From: Deinococcus grandis
GTDB lineage: Bacteria > Deinococcota > Deinococci > Deinococcales > Deinococcaceae
Assembly: GCF_001485435.1 (NCBI RefSeq)
Contig: NZ_BCMS01000005.1
Span: 24,001-88,000, forward strand
Direction: 5' to 3'
DNA length: 64,000 nt
The translations under genes were made by a program, and so were the position numbers. This document shows positions 26,655 through 36,398 of the stretch, one piece after another. The notes under the pieces were generated by a model that saw nothing but the letters and a program-made list of their open reading frames with translations, had not been told where the DNA came from and made no database searches. Numbering within the stretch: the stretch's first letter is position 1; each line of letters starts with the position of its first letter.

Positions 26655-28065
26655 GAATCTGATTGATGTACTCCTCCAGGGAATACGGGTTACGCAGGGG
26701 GCGCAGGTTGCCCTGAGCCACATCTTCTGAGAGGGTGAAATCGTATTTGCCGAGCATGCTCACATGCTCGTGGAGCAATGGAGTCAGTCGGGCCACGTCC
26801 TCATCGTTGACCGGATGACCGATGCTCCGTAGCTCATCGAGAGCTACTTGGATGTAGCGCGTATTCCACAGGACTATCGCGTTCACGACCAGGCCCAGTG
26901 CGCTCAACTGGTCTTCCATCCCTTCCCGATACCGCTGCCGCAATTCCCCTTTCTGTCCGTGAAACACGGCCCGCGCCACGCTGTGGCGCTGCTCGCCCCG
27001 ATTGAGTTGCCGCAGAATTCGCTGGCGGTAAGCCTCGTCGCCCACATAGTTCAGCAGGTACAGGGTCTTCTCGATGCGACCCAGTTCAGCAATAGCCCGT
27101 CCCAGACTCGACAGGCTGCCCCCACGCTGCAAGGTACGCATAATGCTCGTTGCGCCGACCTTGCCCAGTTTGAGTGACCCGGCCAACCTAAGCATGTCCT
27201 CCCAGTGAGCGGCGATCAGCCGCTCGTTCAGGGTGTGACGGCTGAGGTCGTTCAGTGCGCCGTAATCCGCGTCCTTATCCAGTCGCCAGAAGCGCTGGTC
27301 AGATAAATCCGCCAGCCTGGGACTGAACTTGTAGCCCAGCAGGGCGAATAATCCGAACACCACATCGCTGTAGCCGTGGGTGTCGGCCATGATTTCGCGG
27401 GGGTCGAGGCGGGTCTGCTGTTCCAGCAGGCCCGCGAGGATATACAGACTGTCCCGCAGGGTTCCCGGAATCACGATGCCGTGAAATCCGGTGAACTGGT
27501 CACTGGTGAAGTTGTAGTAGGTGACGCCGCGCTGAGCGCCAAAATATTTGCTGTTCCAGCCAGCATTGATGGTGCGAACGGGAACGACGAAACGCAGGCC
27601 ATCGGCAGAGGCGACTTCCCCACCGCCCCAGCTCTGGGCCAGCGGCAACTCCAGTTGGGCATTCACCAGCAGGGCATTCGCGGCGGTAATGGTGTCGGCG
27701 CGGACGTAGTTCTGCGCTATCCACGATAGGCGCGGAAGGGTCAGGGCTTCCACATCAGGACGGGACACGGCTTTCAGGCCGATATTGCAAGCCTGTGAAA
27801 GGAGTACCGCACAGAGGCTCAGGGGAAGATGTCGTACCAGGGTTCGGCCTTCTGCGACGTGGGTAAACGCCTCAGCCAGTCCGGTGAACGAATGCACTTC
27901 CATCAAGAGTTCCGCGAGGTCAACAACGGGCAGGCGGGCTGAAATTTCAGCCCGCAACACCTTCAGGCTCTCCGGCTCAGGAATCGCTTCCGGCGCGGCC
28001 AGGTGAAGGGTGGTGTGGCCGTCCTCCTGAGTGAGTGACAGCGATGAATTGACGCTCAAGCGCTC
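26650..28065 (-). pseudogene. tnpA: Tn3 transposase TnpA, 3' part
   Basis: C-terminal 470 residues of the Tn3-family DDE transposase. Catalytic core: ADGLRFVVPVRTINAGWNSK, HGIVIPGTLRDSLYILAGLL, then IMADTHGYSDVVFGLFALLG (conserved DT.GYSD..F..F.LLGY.F.PR) and LNLRIVLWNT-like NAIVLWNTRYIQ. Ends NPYSLEEYINQIP inside the left repeat. The IS3 element at 28066-29360 separates it from the 5' part; removing the IS and one CTC gives VEERLSVNSS with no frame break. Alone it lacks the DNA-binding N-terminus. Confidence 0.88.
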
Positions 28066-28091
28066 TGATCTGTCAAGGGTTTGGTGGAGCC

Positions 28092-28907
28092 TCAGTTCAG
28101 GATGTAAGCCTGCTCCTCGAAGGCCGTCGGTGACTGATACCCCAACGACGAGTGACGACGGCGACGGTTATAGAACACTTCAATCCACTCGAACACCTCT
28201 GTCCGTGTCTGGGCACGGTCCCACTGCGCTTCGCCAAGCCCCATCTCCGTCTTCAATGTCGCAAAAAAGCTTTCCTGGACAGCGTTATCCCAGCATTCTC
28301 CTGCCTCGCTCATACTCTGAACGGCCTGCAATCTGTCCAGCGCCTGCTGGTACACATCGCTCGTATACTGGCTCCCTCGATCCGAATGATGCAGGAGTCC
28401 GCCTGGTGGGTTCCGACGAGCCACCGCCATCTCCAACGCCGCTGTGACCAGCGGCGTCTGAAGTCGCTCATTCAGCGCCCAGCCGACAATTTTCCTCGAG
28501 TACAGGTCCATGACCGTCGCCAGGTACAACCAGCCTTCACGGGTGGGGACATACGTGATGTCCGTGACCCACTTCTGATTCGGGCCGTCCGCAGTGAACA
28601 CCCGATCAAGAATGTTTTCTGCGACTGGGCGCGAAGATTTCGCCTTCGTCGTCGTCCGGAACTTCCGCTTTCCACGCGCGACAAGCTGTGCTTGTCGCAT
28701 GAGCCGCCTGATCCGCTGACGACTGACCTGCTCTCCCTGTGCCTTCAGGTCGGCTTGGATGCGCAGCGCCCCGTATGTTCCCCGGCTTTCCTCGAAGCTG
28801 GTCCTGATTTTCTCGATCAGCACGCGGTCTTTTGAGATCCTCTTGCTCTCCGGCCTTCCCCGCGCAGCGTAGTACCCGCTGATGCTCACGTCCAGAATCC
28901 GGCACAT
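28092..28907 (-). CDS. IS3 transposase OrfB
   Basis: A 271-aa rve-type DDE integrase core. Motifs: an HTH_21 region (RGTYGALRIQADLKAQGEQV), FTADGPNQKWVTDITYV (first Asp), LLHHSDRGSQYTSDVY (second Asp), CWDNAVQESFFATLKTE (Glu), HSSLGYQSP at the end. It is normally made as an OrfAB fusion by -1 frameshift at the AAAAAAG in orfA: the -1 frame reads through QATLIFRFIERHHDEFPVEL into MCRIL. Confidence 0.9.
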   Translation of the reverse strand: MCRILDVSISGYYAARGRPESKRISKDRVLIEKIRTSFEESRGTYGALRIQADLKAQGEQVSRQRIRRLMRQAQLVARGKRKFRTTTKAKSSRPVAENILDRVFTADGPNQKWVTDITYVPTREGWLYLATVMDLYSRKIVGWALNERLQTPLVTAALEMAVARRNPPGGLLHHSDRGSQYTSDVYQQALDRLQAVQSMSEAGECWDNAVQESFFATLKTEMGLGEAQWDRAQTRTEVFEWIEVFYNRRRRHSSLGYQSPTAFEEQAYILN

Positions 28908-28954
28908 CAGCTCGACTGGAAACTCGTCGTGGTGCCGCTCGATGAACCTGAAGA

Positions 28955-29302
28955 TCAGGGTTGCTTGGCGAAGAAGCGGCCAAGCCCCATACGGGTACTG
29001 TTCTGGCCAAGACAGGCCAGCGCTTTTTTCAGGATATCCCGTTCCTGTCGTGCAATTTCCAGCTCCCGCTCCAGTTCCTTAAGGCGAGCCTCCTGTGGTG
29101 AAAGGGCGGGGATTCCCCGCCCGGTGAAGGCTGGGCGGCCGGAGGCCGTCTGGGTGTCCTGCTGCTGCTTCCACCGGACGACGTAGTGAGGGGGAACGCC
29201 GAGATCGCGGGCAATCTGGGCGCAACTCTTTCCGGTCGTGCGAACCAACCGGACGGCTTCTTGTTTGAACTCAGCGGTGAATTGCTGCTTGGGTACGGAC
29301 AT
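28955..29302 (-). CDS. IS3 transposase OrfA
   Basis: A 115-aa HTH_Tnp_1 protein: FTAEFKQEAVRLVRTTGKSC, QIARDLGVPPHYVVRWK (HTH), then a leucine-zipper coil LKELERELEIARQERDILKK. The slippery AAAAAAG codes the two Lys at the coil end and is the probable frameshift site. ATG preceded by GGAG (CTGGAGGACAGA). Confidence 0.9.
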   Translation of the reverse strand: MSVPKQQFTAEFKQEAVRLVRTTGKSCAQIARDLGVPPHYVVRWKQQQDTQTASGRPAFTGRGIPALSPQEARLKELERELEIARQERDILKKALACLGQNSTRMGLGRFFAKQP

Positions 29303-29360
29303 TCTGTCCTCCAGTGTGGATCACACTGAACTTACCCTCCACCAAACTCTATCCAGTTCA

Positions 29361-31103
29361 CTCCTCGACTTCACGAAAGGCGTTTTCCAGTTCGATGCTC
29401 AACAGCTCAAGTTCCGGCCTGGGGTCAAGAGAGCGTTCCAGGGCGCGGCACACGTCGTCACGGGCTTCCAGCCAGGCATCTCCCTGAAGCAGCTCTGCCC
29501 GTGGGTCACCGTAGCGTTCACTGCGCTCCACAAAGACTTCGCGGCGCTTAAGAGCCTGATGCAGCCTGTCCATCACGCAGAGGGTGTACGCCTGCTGGTC
29601 GAGTTGGCCCCCAAAGGGAAAGACCTGTCTTTCCCAGCTTTTCGGAACGACGCTCCGAGGAGCGTCGCTCCATCTGGGCTTGCCCTGCCCCGGCTCATCC
29701 CTGGCTTTCAGGAATTCCAGGGCGTCCAGCAGCGGCGTAGCTGTAGGGGTTCCAGTAAAGGTAATGGTCTGAAGAAAGACCCGCTGAAAGCGGCGGACAG
29801 TGGTGTAGTACCCACTGAGGGCCAGTGCGTGGGTGTCCTCATCAGGGCTGGCGAGGGCCGCGACCTTTCCAGCGGCTTCCCGCAGTGCCTGTTCCCCCAG
29901 CTTCTGCAAGGCCAGTTCACGCGCTCTTTCGGCAGGCAGGTTGCTGTCCAGCAGCATCAGGGTCGCTTCACGCAAGAGCAAAGCCGCCTGGTCGAGGTCT
30001 TTCAGGGAACGCAGGCGTTCCCGTCGCCGCCTGGCTTCCCCTCTCAGGGCGAAACTGGTCATCAGACCATCGAAAATGTCCAGTACGTCATCGGTGGCGG
30101 TGCGTTCCAGATGTTGCAGGAAGACCAGCAGGGTTGCCAGCCGCCGTTCCTCGCTCATCCGCTGGATGAGCTGTACTCGTGCAGTCAGGGCGTGACGTAT
30201 CAGGGCAGCCTGACGTGCGGCTGGAACGTCGGAGAGGTCAACCTCTCCGACACCGACAGCGCGAATCTGTTCCACGCGGTACAGGGCGTGATACAGCGAC
30301 ATGGCTCCCACCCGTGAAGGCGGAGTTCGCAGGACTTCCAGCGGGGTCTGCCATTTCCCCGTGGGCAGGACGAGAAGCTGTTCGAGGACCTGCTCCTGCT
30401 CACTGTTCAGGCGGCGGCTCAAACCGAGGAAAGACCGAGCGGTGTACCGCTCGCGGACACGGGCAATCAGCCGCTCCAGAACACGCACGCCTGGCAACAC
30501 AACTTTCTGGGCCAGCAGGTGAGCTGTAGCAAGGTCGAACAGGACGCTCGGGCGCACAGCACTGACCGCGAGGTGGGCATAAATCCAGCGAATCAGGCGG
30601 AACACCTGAAACTCGTCGAACTCCCGGTAACCCAGGTAAGCCACGATGTCGCGGCGGTGGGTGTAGCGGGTTTCCTCGCGCAGTGCATACCGTAGGAAAA
30701 CTTCTGGCGAAACCTCAAGTTGCTGAGCGACATGCTGCACCACGACTCTCGGCACCTGAATAGGATTGGGCAGAAAGGTTCCCAGATACCGCAAAGCGCA
30801 GAGCTGGACGGCAAAACCGAGCTTGTTGTGGTCGCGGCGTCGCTCAGCAATCAAAGCCAGGTCGGCTTCGTTCAGGAAGAAATAACGGGTGATACGGACT
30901 CCGGTTGAAAGGTTTGCACAATCTTTCAACCCGAGCGGAGCGAGCGGGAGAGAAGCGGGTTCCAGACGTGGAGTTAACAGATCGGTGGAGTTCCGATCTG
31001 TTAACGAAACAAACGGAATCCGTATGAGTTGTTCTGGGGTGGGGTCAACAGCAAACCGCCCGTAGCGGGCGGCTTGCTCAGCAGAGAGGAATTCGACGGG
31101 CAT
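29361..31103 (-). pseudogene. tnpA: Tn3 transposase TnpA, 5' part with in-frame MITE
   Basis: N-terminal half of TnpA: MPVEFLSAEQAARYGRF, then PTPEQL and RYFFLNEADLALIAERRRDH, the usual Tn3 start. Between PEQL and RYFF lie 45 extra codons (IRIPFVSLTDRNSTDLLTPR through STGVRI) from the 132-bp MITE at 30893-31024 plus one TCA. The frame stays open through the insertion, so an extended N-terminus could be made. The gene is then cut at the IS3 (29360). Ancestral TnpA is 1006 codons after both removals. Confidence 0.9.
30893..31024 (-). repeat. 132-bp MITE inserted in tnpA in frame
   Basis: Same element as 14651-14782 in reverse orientation: TACGGACTCCG ... CGGAATCCGTA. TGA (TCA on the tnpA strand) flanks it at 30890-30892 and 31025-31027. 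132+3 = 135 = 45 codons. It contains no stop in the tnpA frame. Inverted stem TTAACAGATCGG/CCGATCTGTTAA inside. Confidence 0.85.
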
Positions 31104-31124
31104 CAGTCATGGCAGGAAAGAGAC

Positions 31125-33152
31125 TCAGGGAATGTTCAGAACTGTGAAACTCGTTTCCGACTGACTGCCGACCCCTACCAGTAATGCTTTCCCATCAGCC
31201 CGAAAGGCGAGAGGAACAGTGTCCATGTCCTGTACCACTGCCGGGAGCTTCCAGACCACTTGTTTCCCAGTTTTCACGTCACCTATCAGCAATTCGGCGC
31301 GGCCATCTTCCAGCCAGGCGACTCGCCGACCATCTGAGGATACGGCCAAAGACTCCACCCGATTGCCAGAGGGCCACATCTGTATTTTCTTGCCTGTCGC
31401 CGGGTCATAAACCTCAACGCCCAGCGGATGATAAGTATGTTCCTTTCCTATCACGTCTATAGCAGCCACGGCCAGTACGCGGCAGTCGGCACTGGTGGCC
31501 CCCAGACGCCTTTCTTCAGGCAGTGACAGGCCGAAGTTATTTTTCTCCAGTGCGCCGAGCTGCCACGAGGACGCCCGGAAGCCCATACCCCGGTCACGGA
31601 AGATAAGTTGCGTTTCACACATACTTTTTCCATCCGGCGTGAGCTGGGAAGTCTCACTCACCGACTTGCGGTAGGTCTGACCAGGGAGGTTGCCCAGAAA
31701 GACCTCGCCCTGACGCCTGAGCAAAGGGGCTACAGGAACGATACGACCGCCCAGAACGACTTCCTTATCCCCCGGCGTGAATCCAGAAATAGAACGAATG
31801 CCCGTGACCGAGGGGCCAACCGCCTTCCCGGTTTTCACGTCCCAGAAGCGCACGAATTCCGAGTTCGCATCACCGCTGACCAGGAGCGTGCCAGCCCGAT
31901 TGAACTTCAGGCTGCCTACCTGATACGGATGAGCCTTGACGCTCCAGATTGCCTGTCCTGCCTTCAGGTCAAAAAGGTTAAGCTGCCGACCTTCGCCCGC
32001 CGCAGCCACCCAACGTCCATTGTCACTGACGGTCAGGAGATTGACGTGGGCCAGCGGCATCTGGAACTTGGCGACCTGCTGACCCTGCGGCGTCAGGGCC
32101 AGTGCCCCCAGCGAACTGGTGCTGATGATGTTCTGGCCCAGCCACGCCACACCCTGAACACCAATCCCGGTATTGGTCGGCTGTGGTGGTGCCAGCCGTT
32201 TCCGGTCAGTCAGATTCCAGAGGCGCGGGGTACTGAAGCCGTCTGCCAGAAGAAATTTGCCGTCGGTACTGAAGGCGAGTTTCCTCGTGTTGTCGGCATA
32301 AGTAGGCAACGAGCGTCCTGTCCCACTTTTCAGGTCATAGACCGTCACGGATTGGTTGTACGCTTTGGGGAAGCTCATGTTCCAGCCCACCGCTAGACGC
32401 TGCCCAGACGCGTCATAAGCCACTGCCGAAGCGCTAGCAGGCTTAACAGGGTCATCCATAAACGAAGTGTCTTCCCCAGGTAAGCGGGTGATGGTCGGCA
32501 GCGGTTTCATGTCAGGCAGGTGAAAGCGCAGAATTTGCGAGGCGCGGATGACGGCCACCTCGTTCGCGGTTGGACTGACGGCGACCTGCCCAGCACCGTA
32601 GCCGTCAGGCAAGGTCGGCAGGTCAATCCTCTGCCACTGTCCCGGCTGGCCGACCAGCAGGGTATGAGGGCACGCCACCGTCAGCGTGGAGCCGCTCGCC
32701 GCGAGGTGTGGCCCTTCACTGCCTTTCAGGTTACCGCAGAGGGCCTGCCCCACGACCTTGGTTTGCTTTCCACTGACCTGAGCCAGAGTTCCTGTCGTGT
32801 CCAGCGTAAAAAGGTCATTGCCGCTGTAAACGACATCCACCAGCAGGCGGCCAGTGGGCGACACAAGAGCCTGCCGTTGCCCCTGGGGAGTGAACAGGCC
32901 CACGCGGTCAGCCGTAGTGACGGCGACTTGTGCGCCATCGGCCCGCACACTGACCTCGCTGGCCGGGCCATCCGGCAAGATGCCTGAAGCCTGGATGCTT
33001 ACCGCTCCGGCAGCACTGACACTGAGCAGTGCGCCGAGAAAACCTGTAGAAAGAAAACGGGCCTGTAGAGACATAGCAGAGCTTACAGCGTGAACTGCGG
33101 GCAGTACGTTCGCCTTTTGGTGGAGCTGTGCTGCGTTGAGTTTGTGGTTCAT
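31125..33152 (-). CDS. WD40-like secreted beta-propeller protein (transposon cargo 1)
   Basis: 675 aa from the ATG at 33152, which overlaps the upstream gene stop as ATGA; an alternative ATG at 33074 begins a clean signal peptide (LSTGFLGALLSVSAAGA). The body has repeated WD40-type blades: LAFSTDGKFLLADGFSTPRL, LTVSDNGRWVAAAGEGRQ, LKFNRAGTLLVSGDANSE with RFWDVKTGKAV, LAVSSDGRRVAWLEDGRAEL. Probably a periplasmic or surface scaffold. It is co-directional with tnpA 21 bp downstream. Passenger function unknown. Confidence 0.8.
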   Translation of the reverse strand: MNHKLNAAQLHQKANVLPAVHAVSSAMSLQARFLSTGFLGALLSVSAAGAVSIQASGILPDGPASEVSVRADGAQVAVTTADRVGLFTPQGQRQALVSPTGRLLVDVVYSGNDLFTLDTTGTLAQVSGKQTKVVGQALCGNLKGSEGPHLAASGSTLTVACPHTLLVGQPGQWQRIDLPTLPDGYGAGQVAVSPTANEVAVIRASQILRFHLPDMKPLPTITRLPGEDTSFMDDPVKPASASAVAYDASGQRLAVGWNMSFPKAYNQSVTVYDLKSGTGRSLPTYADNTRKLAFSTDGKFLLADGFSTPRLWNLTDRKRLAPPQPTNTGIGVQGVAWLGQNIISTSSLGALALTPQGQQVAKFQMPLAHVNLLTVSDNGRWVAAAGEGRQLNLFDLKAGQAIWSVKAHPYQVGSLKFNRAGTLLVSGDANSEFVRFWDVKTGKAVGPSVTGIRSISGFTPGDKEVVLGGRIVPVAPLLRRQGEVFLGNLPGQTYRKSVSETSQLTPDGKSMCETQLIFRDRGMGFRASSWQLGALEKNNFGLSLPEERRLGATSADCRVLAVAAIDVIGKEHTYHPLGVEVYDPATGKKIQMWPSGNRVESLAVSSDGRRVAWLEDGRAELLIGDVKTGKQVVWKLPAVVQDMDTVPLAFRADGKALLVGVGSQSETSFTVLNIP

Positions 33153-34306
33153 TCCTTTGCTTCAGTCTGCCAATCATCAGGCAAAGGTAGAGGCACCACT
33201 TTGACTTGCCCTCGACCACTGGACATGGCGAACCAAGTTCCTTCAGCGTTGACTGTCAGACGCGGCCAGAGAGTGGCTCCCGTTTGAGGTCGGTCGTAGA
33301 CTTGGATGGGTTGCAAAGCCGAGCCGGGCTGCTGCAAGTCCAGGCGCAACAAGCGACCGTCATCCAGCACCGCCAGAACGAGGTTCTGCTTGGTCACCAC
33401 CACAGCCGTCACCTGCGTTCCCTTCACAGGGCCAGTGTTGGCGACGCGTTTTCCGGTTGCGATATCCCAGGCTTCTACGCCTGCCCCATCCTCGTCGGCC
33501 ACCAGGAAACGGCTATCGGGGCTGAATACAGGAGCTTCCGCATATTCGTTCTGCTCCGCCCGCTCATAGCGCCGCAGACCCCCGGCCTGCACGTTCCAGA
33601 CGCGTACTTCACCATTGCAGGGAAAGGCGAGCAGGCGACTATCGGGACTCCAATTTGGACGTGCCCCCATGAAGTTAAGACAGGTGGCTGGCTGGGCAGG
33701 TAGGGCCTTAAGGCGGCGGGAGAAGTCAGAGGCCCACAGTTCGATGCGGCGACCTTCGCCCAGCAGCGCCACGGTCTTGCCATCTGGGCTGACATCCAGG
33801 CTGTACCAACCCCCCGTGCGGACATTGAGCCGCTTGCCTGTTCTTACGTCCCAGCGGCTGGCCCCCCGGTGGTCGGCGGCCAGAAAAAACTTCCCATCGG
33901 CGGTAAACGCCGAGTTGAAGACGAACTCGGTACCGTCCCGACCACAGCCGAAAGTTTCCTTGAAGTCGCCCTGAAGCGTGGAAATGGCCTTCTGCGTGCT
34001 GAGGTTCCAGAGCACCACCCGGCACTTGGCGAAGTCCAGTTGTGCAGCCAGAACACCTTGCGGGGTCGGGCGCGGATTCCACGCCAGTTTGCCGGGAAGC
34101 TTCAAGGCGTGGGGTTGGCTGCTCCCGGCGAAAGTCACGGCGCTGCCCTCGTCAGGGTCAAAGGCCGTGACCTGGTTCTGGCCAACTGTCAGGGGAATTC
34201 GGGTCGCTGGATGACTGAAGAGGTAAGCCGAGCGGTGCAGGGGTGGTGCAGCGAGGGCGAGCGTCCCCAGGGCAAGACTGACGAGGGCAGCAGTGAGTAT
34301 CCGCAT
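33149..34306 (-). CDS. WD40-like secreted protein (transposon cargo 2)
   Basis: 385 aa with a signal peptide (MRILTAALVSLALGTLALAA). Blade motifs: FTADGKFFLAADHRGASRWD, LDVSPDGKTVALLGEGRRIE, WSPDSRLLAFPCNGEVRVW, FSPDSRFLVADEDGAGVEAW. One seven-bladed propeller would account for the length. TACTAT lies 6 nt before the ATG, pointing to a leaderless mRNA for the whole set cargo 2, cargo 1, tnpA. Related in style to the WD40 protein at 61337 outside the transposon. Confidence 0.8.
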   Translation of the reverse strand: MRILTAALVSLALGTLALAAPPLHRSAYLFSHPATRIPLTVGQNQVTAFDPDEGSAVTFAGSSQPHALKLPGKLAWNPRPTPQGVLAAQLDFAKCRVVLWNLSTQKAISTLQGDFKETFGCGRDGTEFVFNSAFTADGKFFLAADHRGASRWDVRTGKRLNVRTGGWYSLDVSPDGKTVALLGEGRRIELWASDFSRRLKALPAQPATCLNFMGARPNWSPDSRLLAFPCNGEVRVWNVQAGGLRRYERAEQNEYAEAPVFSPDSRFLVADEDGAGVEAWDIATGKRVANTGPVKGTQVTAVVVTKQNLVLAVLDDGRLLRLDLQQPGSALQPIQVYDRPQTGATLWPRLTVNAEGTWFAMSSGRGQVKVVPLPLPDDWQTEAKE

Positions 34307-34309
34307 TTA

Positions 34310-34478
34310 GGCATAGTAGTGATGAAAGGTGACTGAATGTTGATTTGCTGGTGCTGCGACAAACAAGTGTAAAACCTGTTGTAATTATCCTTATCACAGG
34401 AAAACTGAAAACTGTCTGCGAATTTGACGGCAAAAACTGCCATCGGTTTCAGAGGGTGAAAGTACACTTATCACAGGA
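34310..34478. promoter_or_regulatory. AT-rich candidate resolution site and divergent promoters
   Basis: This stretch is far more AT-rich than its surroundings and separates the leftward cargo/tnpA set from rightward tnpI. It contains a 12-bp direct repeat TTATCACAGGAA (34391-34402 and 34468-34479) and inverted AGTGTA/TACACT (about 34368 and 34463). Tn4430-type transposons carry the TnpI recombination site at this position, with direct and inverted repeats. By analogy this is the internal resolution site. Confidence 0.5.
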
Positions 34479-34609
34479 ATGAACGCTGACGATTTCCAGA
34501 GAGCGATTGAGCAGTTTCTGAAAGGGCTGAAACGCAGCCCGGCCACCCTGCGGGCTTACCAGGCTGACTTGAATCACTTGCAACGGTGGTTACTGGAACA
34601 GCATCAGGA
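34479..34609 (+). pseudogene. tnpI: TnpI-type tyrosine recombinase, part 1
   Basis: Start of the recombinase: MNADDFQRAIEQFLKGLKRS, PATLRAYQADLNHLQRWLLE, HQE. A SAM-like core-binding domain start. AGGA lies directly before the ATG. The IS66 element (34610-37340) interrupts it and the reading frame resumes after CATCAGGA at 37349. Confidence 0.8.
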
Positions 34610-34617
34610 GTACGTGA

Positions 34618-35129
34618 TTAGCGACGCAGGTTGATCAGGACATCGACGGGGTCCTGACCGCGCAACCGCGCGGTCTCCACCGTCGACTTGATCCGCATGT
34701 ACGTCTGTGCACCCAGCGCGTTCTTGCTGCACTGCGAGACCTTGCGCGCGATCACCACCGACCGCAGGCTCCGTTCCGCCGCGTTGTTCGTCGGCGGGAT
34801 ATCCGGGTCTACTAGGAACCGCAGCAACCGGCCCTGCCGGTACTGCTTGAGCAACCCCAGTCGTAGCCGTTCGTTCCCCGGGGTCTTCAGTGGGCGCCGG
34901 TCGAGTAAGGCGTCCAGACGCAGGGTGAGTGCCTCACCCTGCTGTCGGTACTCATCCAGGCTGCATCCTCCACGACGGTGCTGGGCATGCAGCGCCATCA
35001 ATGCTCGGCACACCTCGGCCAAGCGCTGCCCATACTCCCGGCCCCGTCCCCGCTTCCCCTGAGCCTGCTCACTCACCGTCTGGACGTTGCGCAGGACGTG
35101 AGCCAGACATTTTTGCTGCTGGACCCCTG
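34618..35129 (-). pseudogene. IS66 transposase (element A), 3' part
   Basis: C-terminal part: VQQQKCLAHVLRNVQTVSEQ, the arginine-rich GKRGRGREYGQRLAEV, then DPDIPPTNNAAERSLR (Glu of the DDE core) and SQCSKNALGAQTYM. Split from the rest by IS3 copy 2. Identical in amino acids to the C-terminus of the intact copy at 51454. Confidence 0.88.
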
Positions 35130-35187
35130 TGAACTGGATAGAGTTTGGTGGAGGGTAAGTTCAGTGTGATCCACACTGGAGGACAGA

Positions 35188-35535
35188 ATGTCCGTACCCA
35201 AGCAGCAATTCACCGCTGAGTTCAAACAAGAAGCCGTCCGGTTGGTTCGCACGACCGGAAAGAGTTGCGCCCAGATTGCCCGCGATCTCGGCGTTCCCCC
35301 TCACTACGTCGTCCGGTGGAAGCAGCAGCAGGACACCCAGACGGCCTCCGGCCGCCCAGCCTTCACCGGGCGGGGAATCCCCGCCCTTTCACCACAGGAG
35401 GCTCGCCTTAAGGAACTGGAGCGGGAGCTGGAAATTGCACGACAGGAACGGGATATCCTGAAAAAAGCGCTGGCCTGTCTTGGCCAGAACAGCACCCGTA
35501 TGGGGCTTGGCCGCTTCTTCGCCAAGCAACCCTGA
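35188..35535 (+). CDS. IS3 transposase OrfA (copy 2)
   Basis: A 115-aa HTH protein identical to OrfA of the other copies. HTH QIARDLGVPPHYVVRWK and zipper coil with the AAAAAAG frameshift heptamer. Confidence 0.9.
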   Translation: MSVPKQQFTAEFKQEAVRLVRTTGKSCAQIARDLGVPPHYVVRWKQQQDTQTASGRPAFTGRGIPALSPQEARLKELERELEIARQERDILKKALACLGQNSTRMGLGRFFAKQP

Positions 35536-35582
35536 TCTTCAGGTTCATCGAGCGGCACCACGACGAGTTTCCAGTCGAGCTG

Positions 35583-36398
35583 ATGTGCCGGATTCTGGAC
35601 GTGAGCATCAGCGGGTACTACGCTGCGCGGGGAAGGCCGGAGAGCAAGAGGATCTCAAAAGACCGCGTGCTGATCGAGAAAATCAGGACCAGCTTCGAGG
35701 AAAGCCGGGGAACATACGGGGCGCTGCGCATCCAAGCCGACCTGAAGGCACAGGGAGAGCAGGTCAGTCGTCAGCGGATCAGGCGGCTCATGCGACAAGC
35801 ACAGCTTGTCGCGCGTGGAAAGCGGAAGTTCCGGACGACGACGAAGGCGAAATCTTCGCGCCCAGTCGCAGAAAACATTCTTGATCGGGTGTTCACTGCG
35901 GACGGCCCGAATCAGAAGTGGGTCACGGACATCACGTATGTCCCCACCCGTGAAGGCTGGTTGTACCTGGCGACGGTCATGGACCTGTACTCGAGGAAAA
36001 TTGTCGGCTGGGCGCTGAATGAGCGACTTCAGACGCCGCTGGTCACAGCGGCGTTGGAGATGGCGGTGGCTCGTCGGAACCCACCAGGCGGACTCCTGCA
36101 TCATTCGGATCGAGGGAGCCAGTATACGAGCGATGTGTACCAGCAGGCGCTGGACAGATTGCAGGCCGTTCAGAGTATGAGCGAGGCAGGAGAATGCTGG
36201 GATAACGCTGTCCAGGAAAGCTTTTTTGCGACATTGAAGACGGAGATGGGGCTTGGCGAAGCGCAGTGGGACCGTGCCCAGACACGGACAGAGGTGTTCG
36301 AGTGGATTGAAGTGTTCTATAACCGTCGCCGTCGTCACTCGTCGTTGGGGTATCAGTCACCGACGGCCTTCGAGGAGCAGGCTTACATCCTGAACTGA
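35583..36398 (+). CDS. IS3 transposase OrfB (copy 2)
   Basis: A 271-aa DDE integrase core, identical to the other copies; normally expressed as OrfAB by -1 frameshifting. Confidence 0.9.
   Translation: MCRILDVSISGYYAARGRPESKRISKDRVLIEKIRTSFEESRGTYGALRIQADLKAQGEQVSRQRIRRLMRQAQLVARGKRKFRTTTKAKSSRPVAENILDRVFTADGPNQKWVTDITYVPTREGWLYLATVMDLYSRKIVGWALNERLQTPLVTAALEMAVARRNPPGGLLHHSDRGSQYTSDVYQQALDRLQAVQSMSEAGECWDNAVQESFFATLKTEMGLGEAQWDRAQTRTEVFEWIEVFYNRRRRHSSLGYQSPTAFEEQAYILN

Larger units (their letters stand above)
28066..29360 (-). mobile_element. IS3-family element, copy 1 (in tnpA)
   Basis: 1295 bp from TGATCTGTCAAGGG to CTATCCAGTTCA; the two ends share GTTTGGTGGAG within imperfect repeats. 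3-bp CTC duplication (28063-28065, 29361-29363). Differs from the other three copies by at least one silent change in orfA (AGT for AGC at the Asn-Ser-Thr near the 3' end). Confidence 0.9.

Noticed and set aside
30893..31024. TA target duplication for the MITE, as usual for IS630 relatives
   Set aside because: Keeping TA would leave tnpA (and tnpI at the IS copy) out of frame; keeping one TCA restores both.
34391..34479. The 12-bp direct repeats as the start of a CRISPR or iteron array
   Set aside because: Only two copies occur, and their place beside tnpI fits a recombinase site better.
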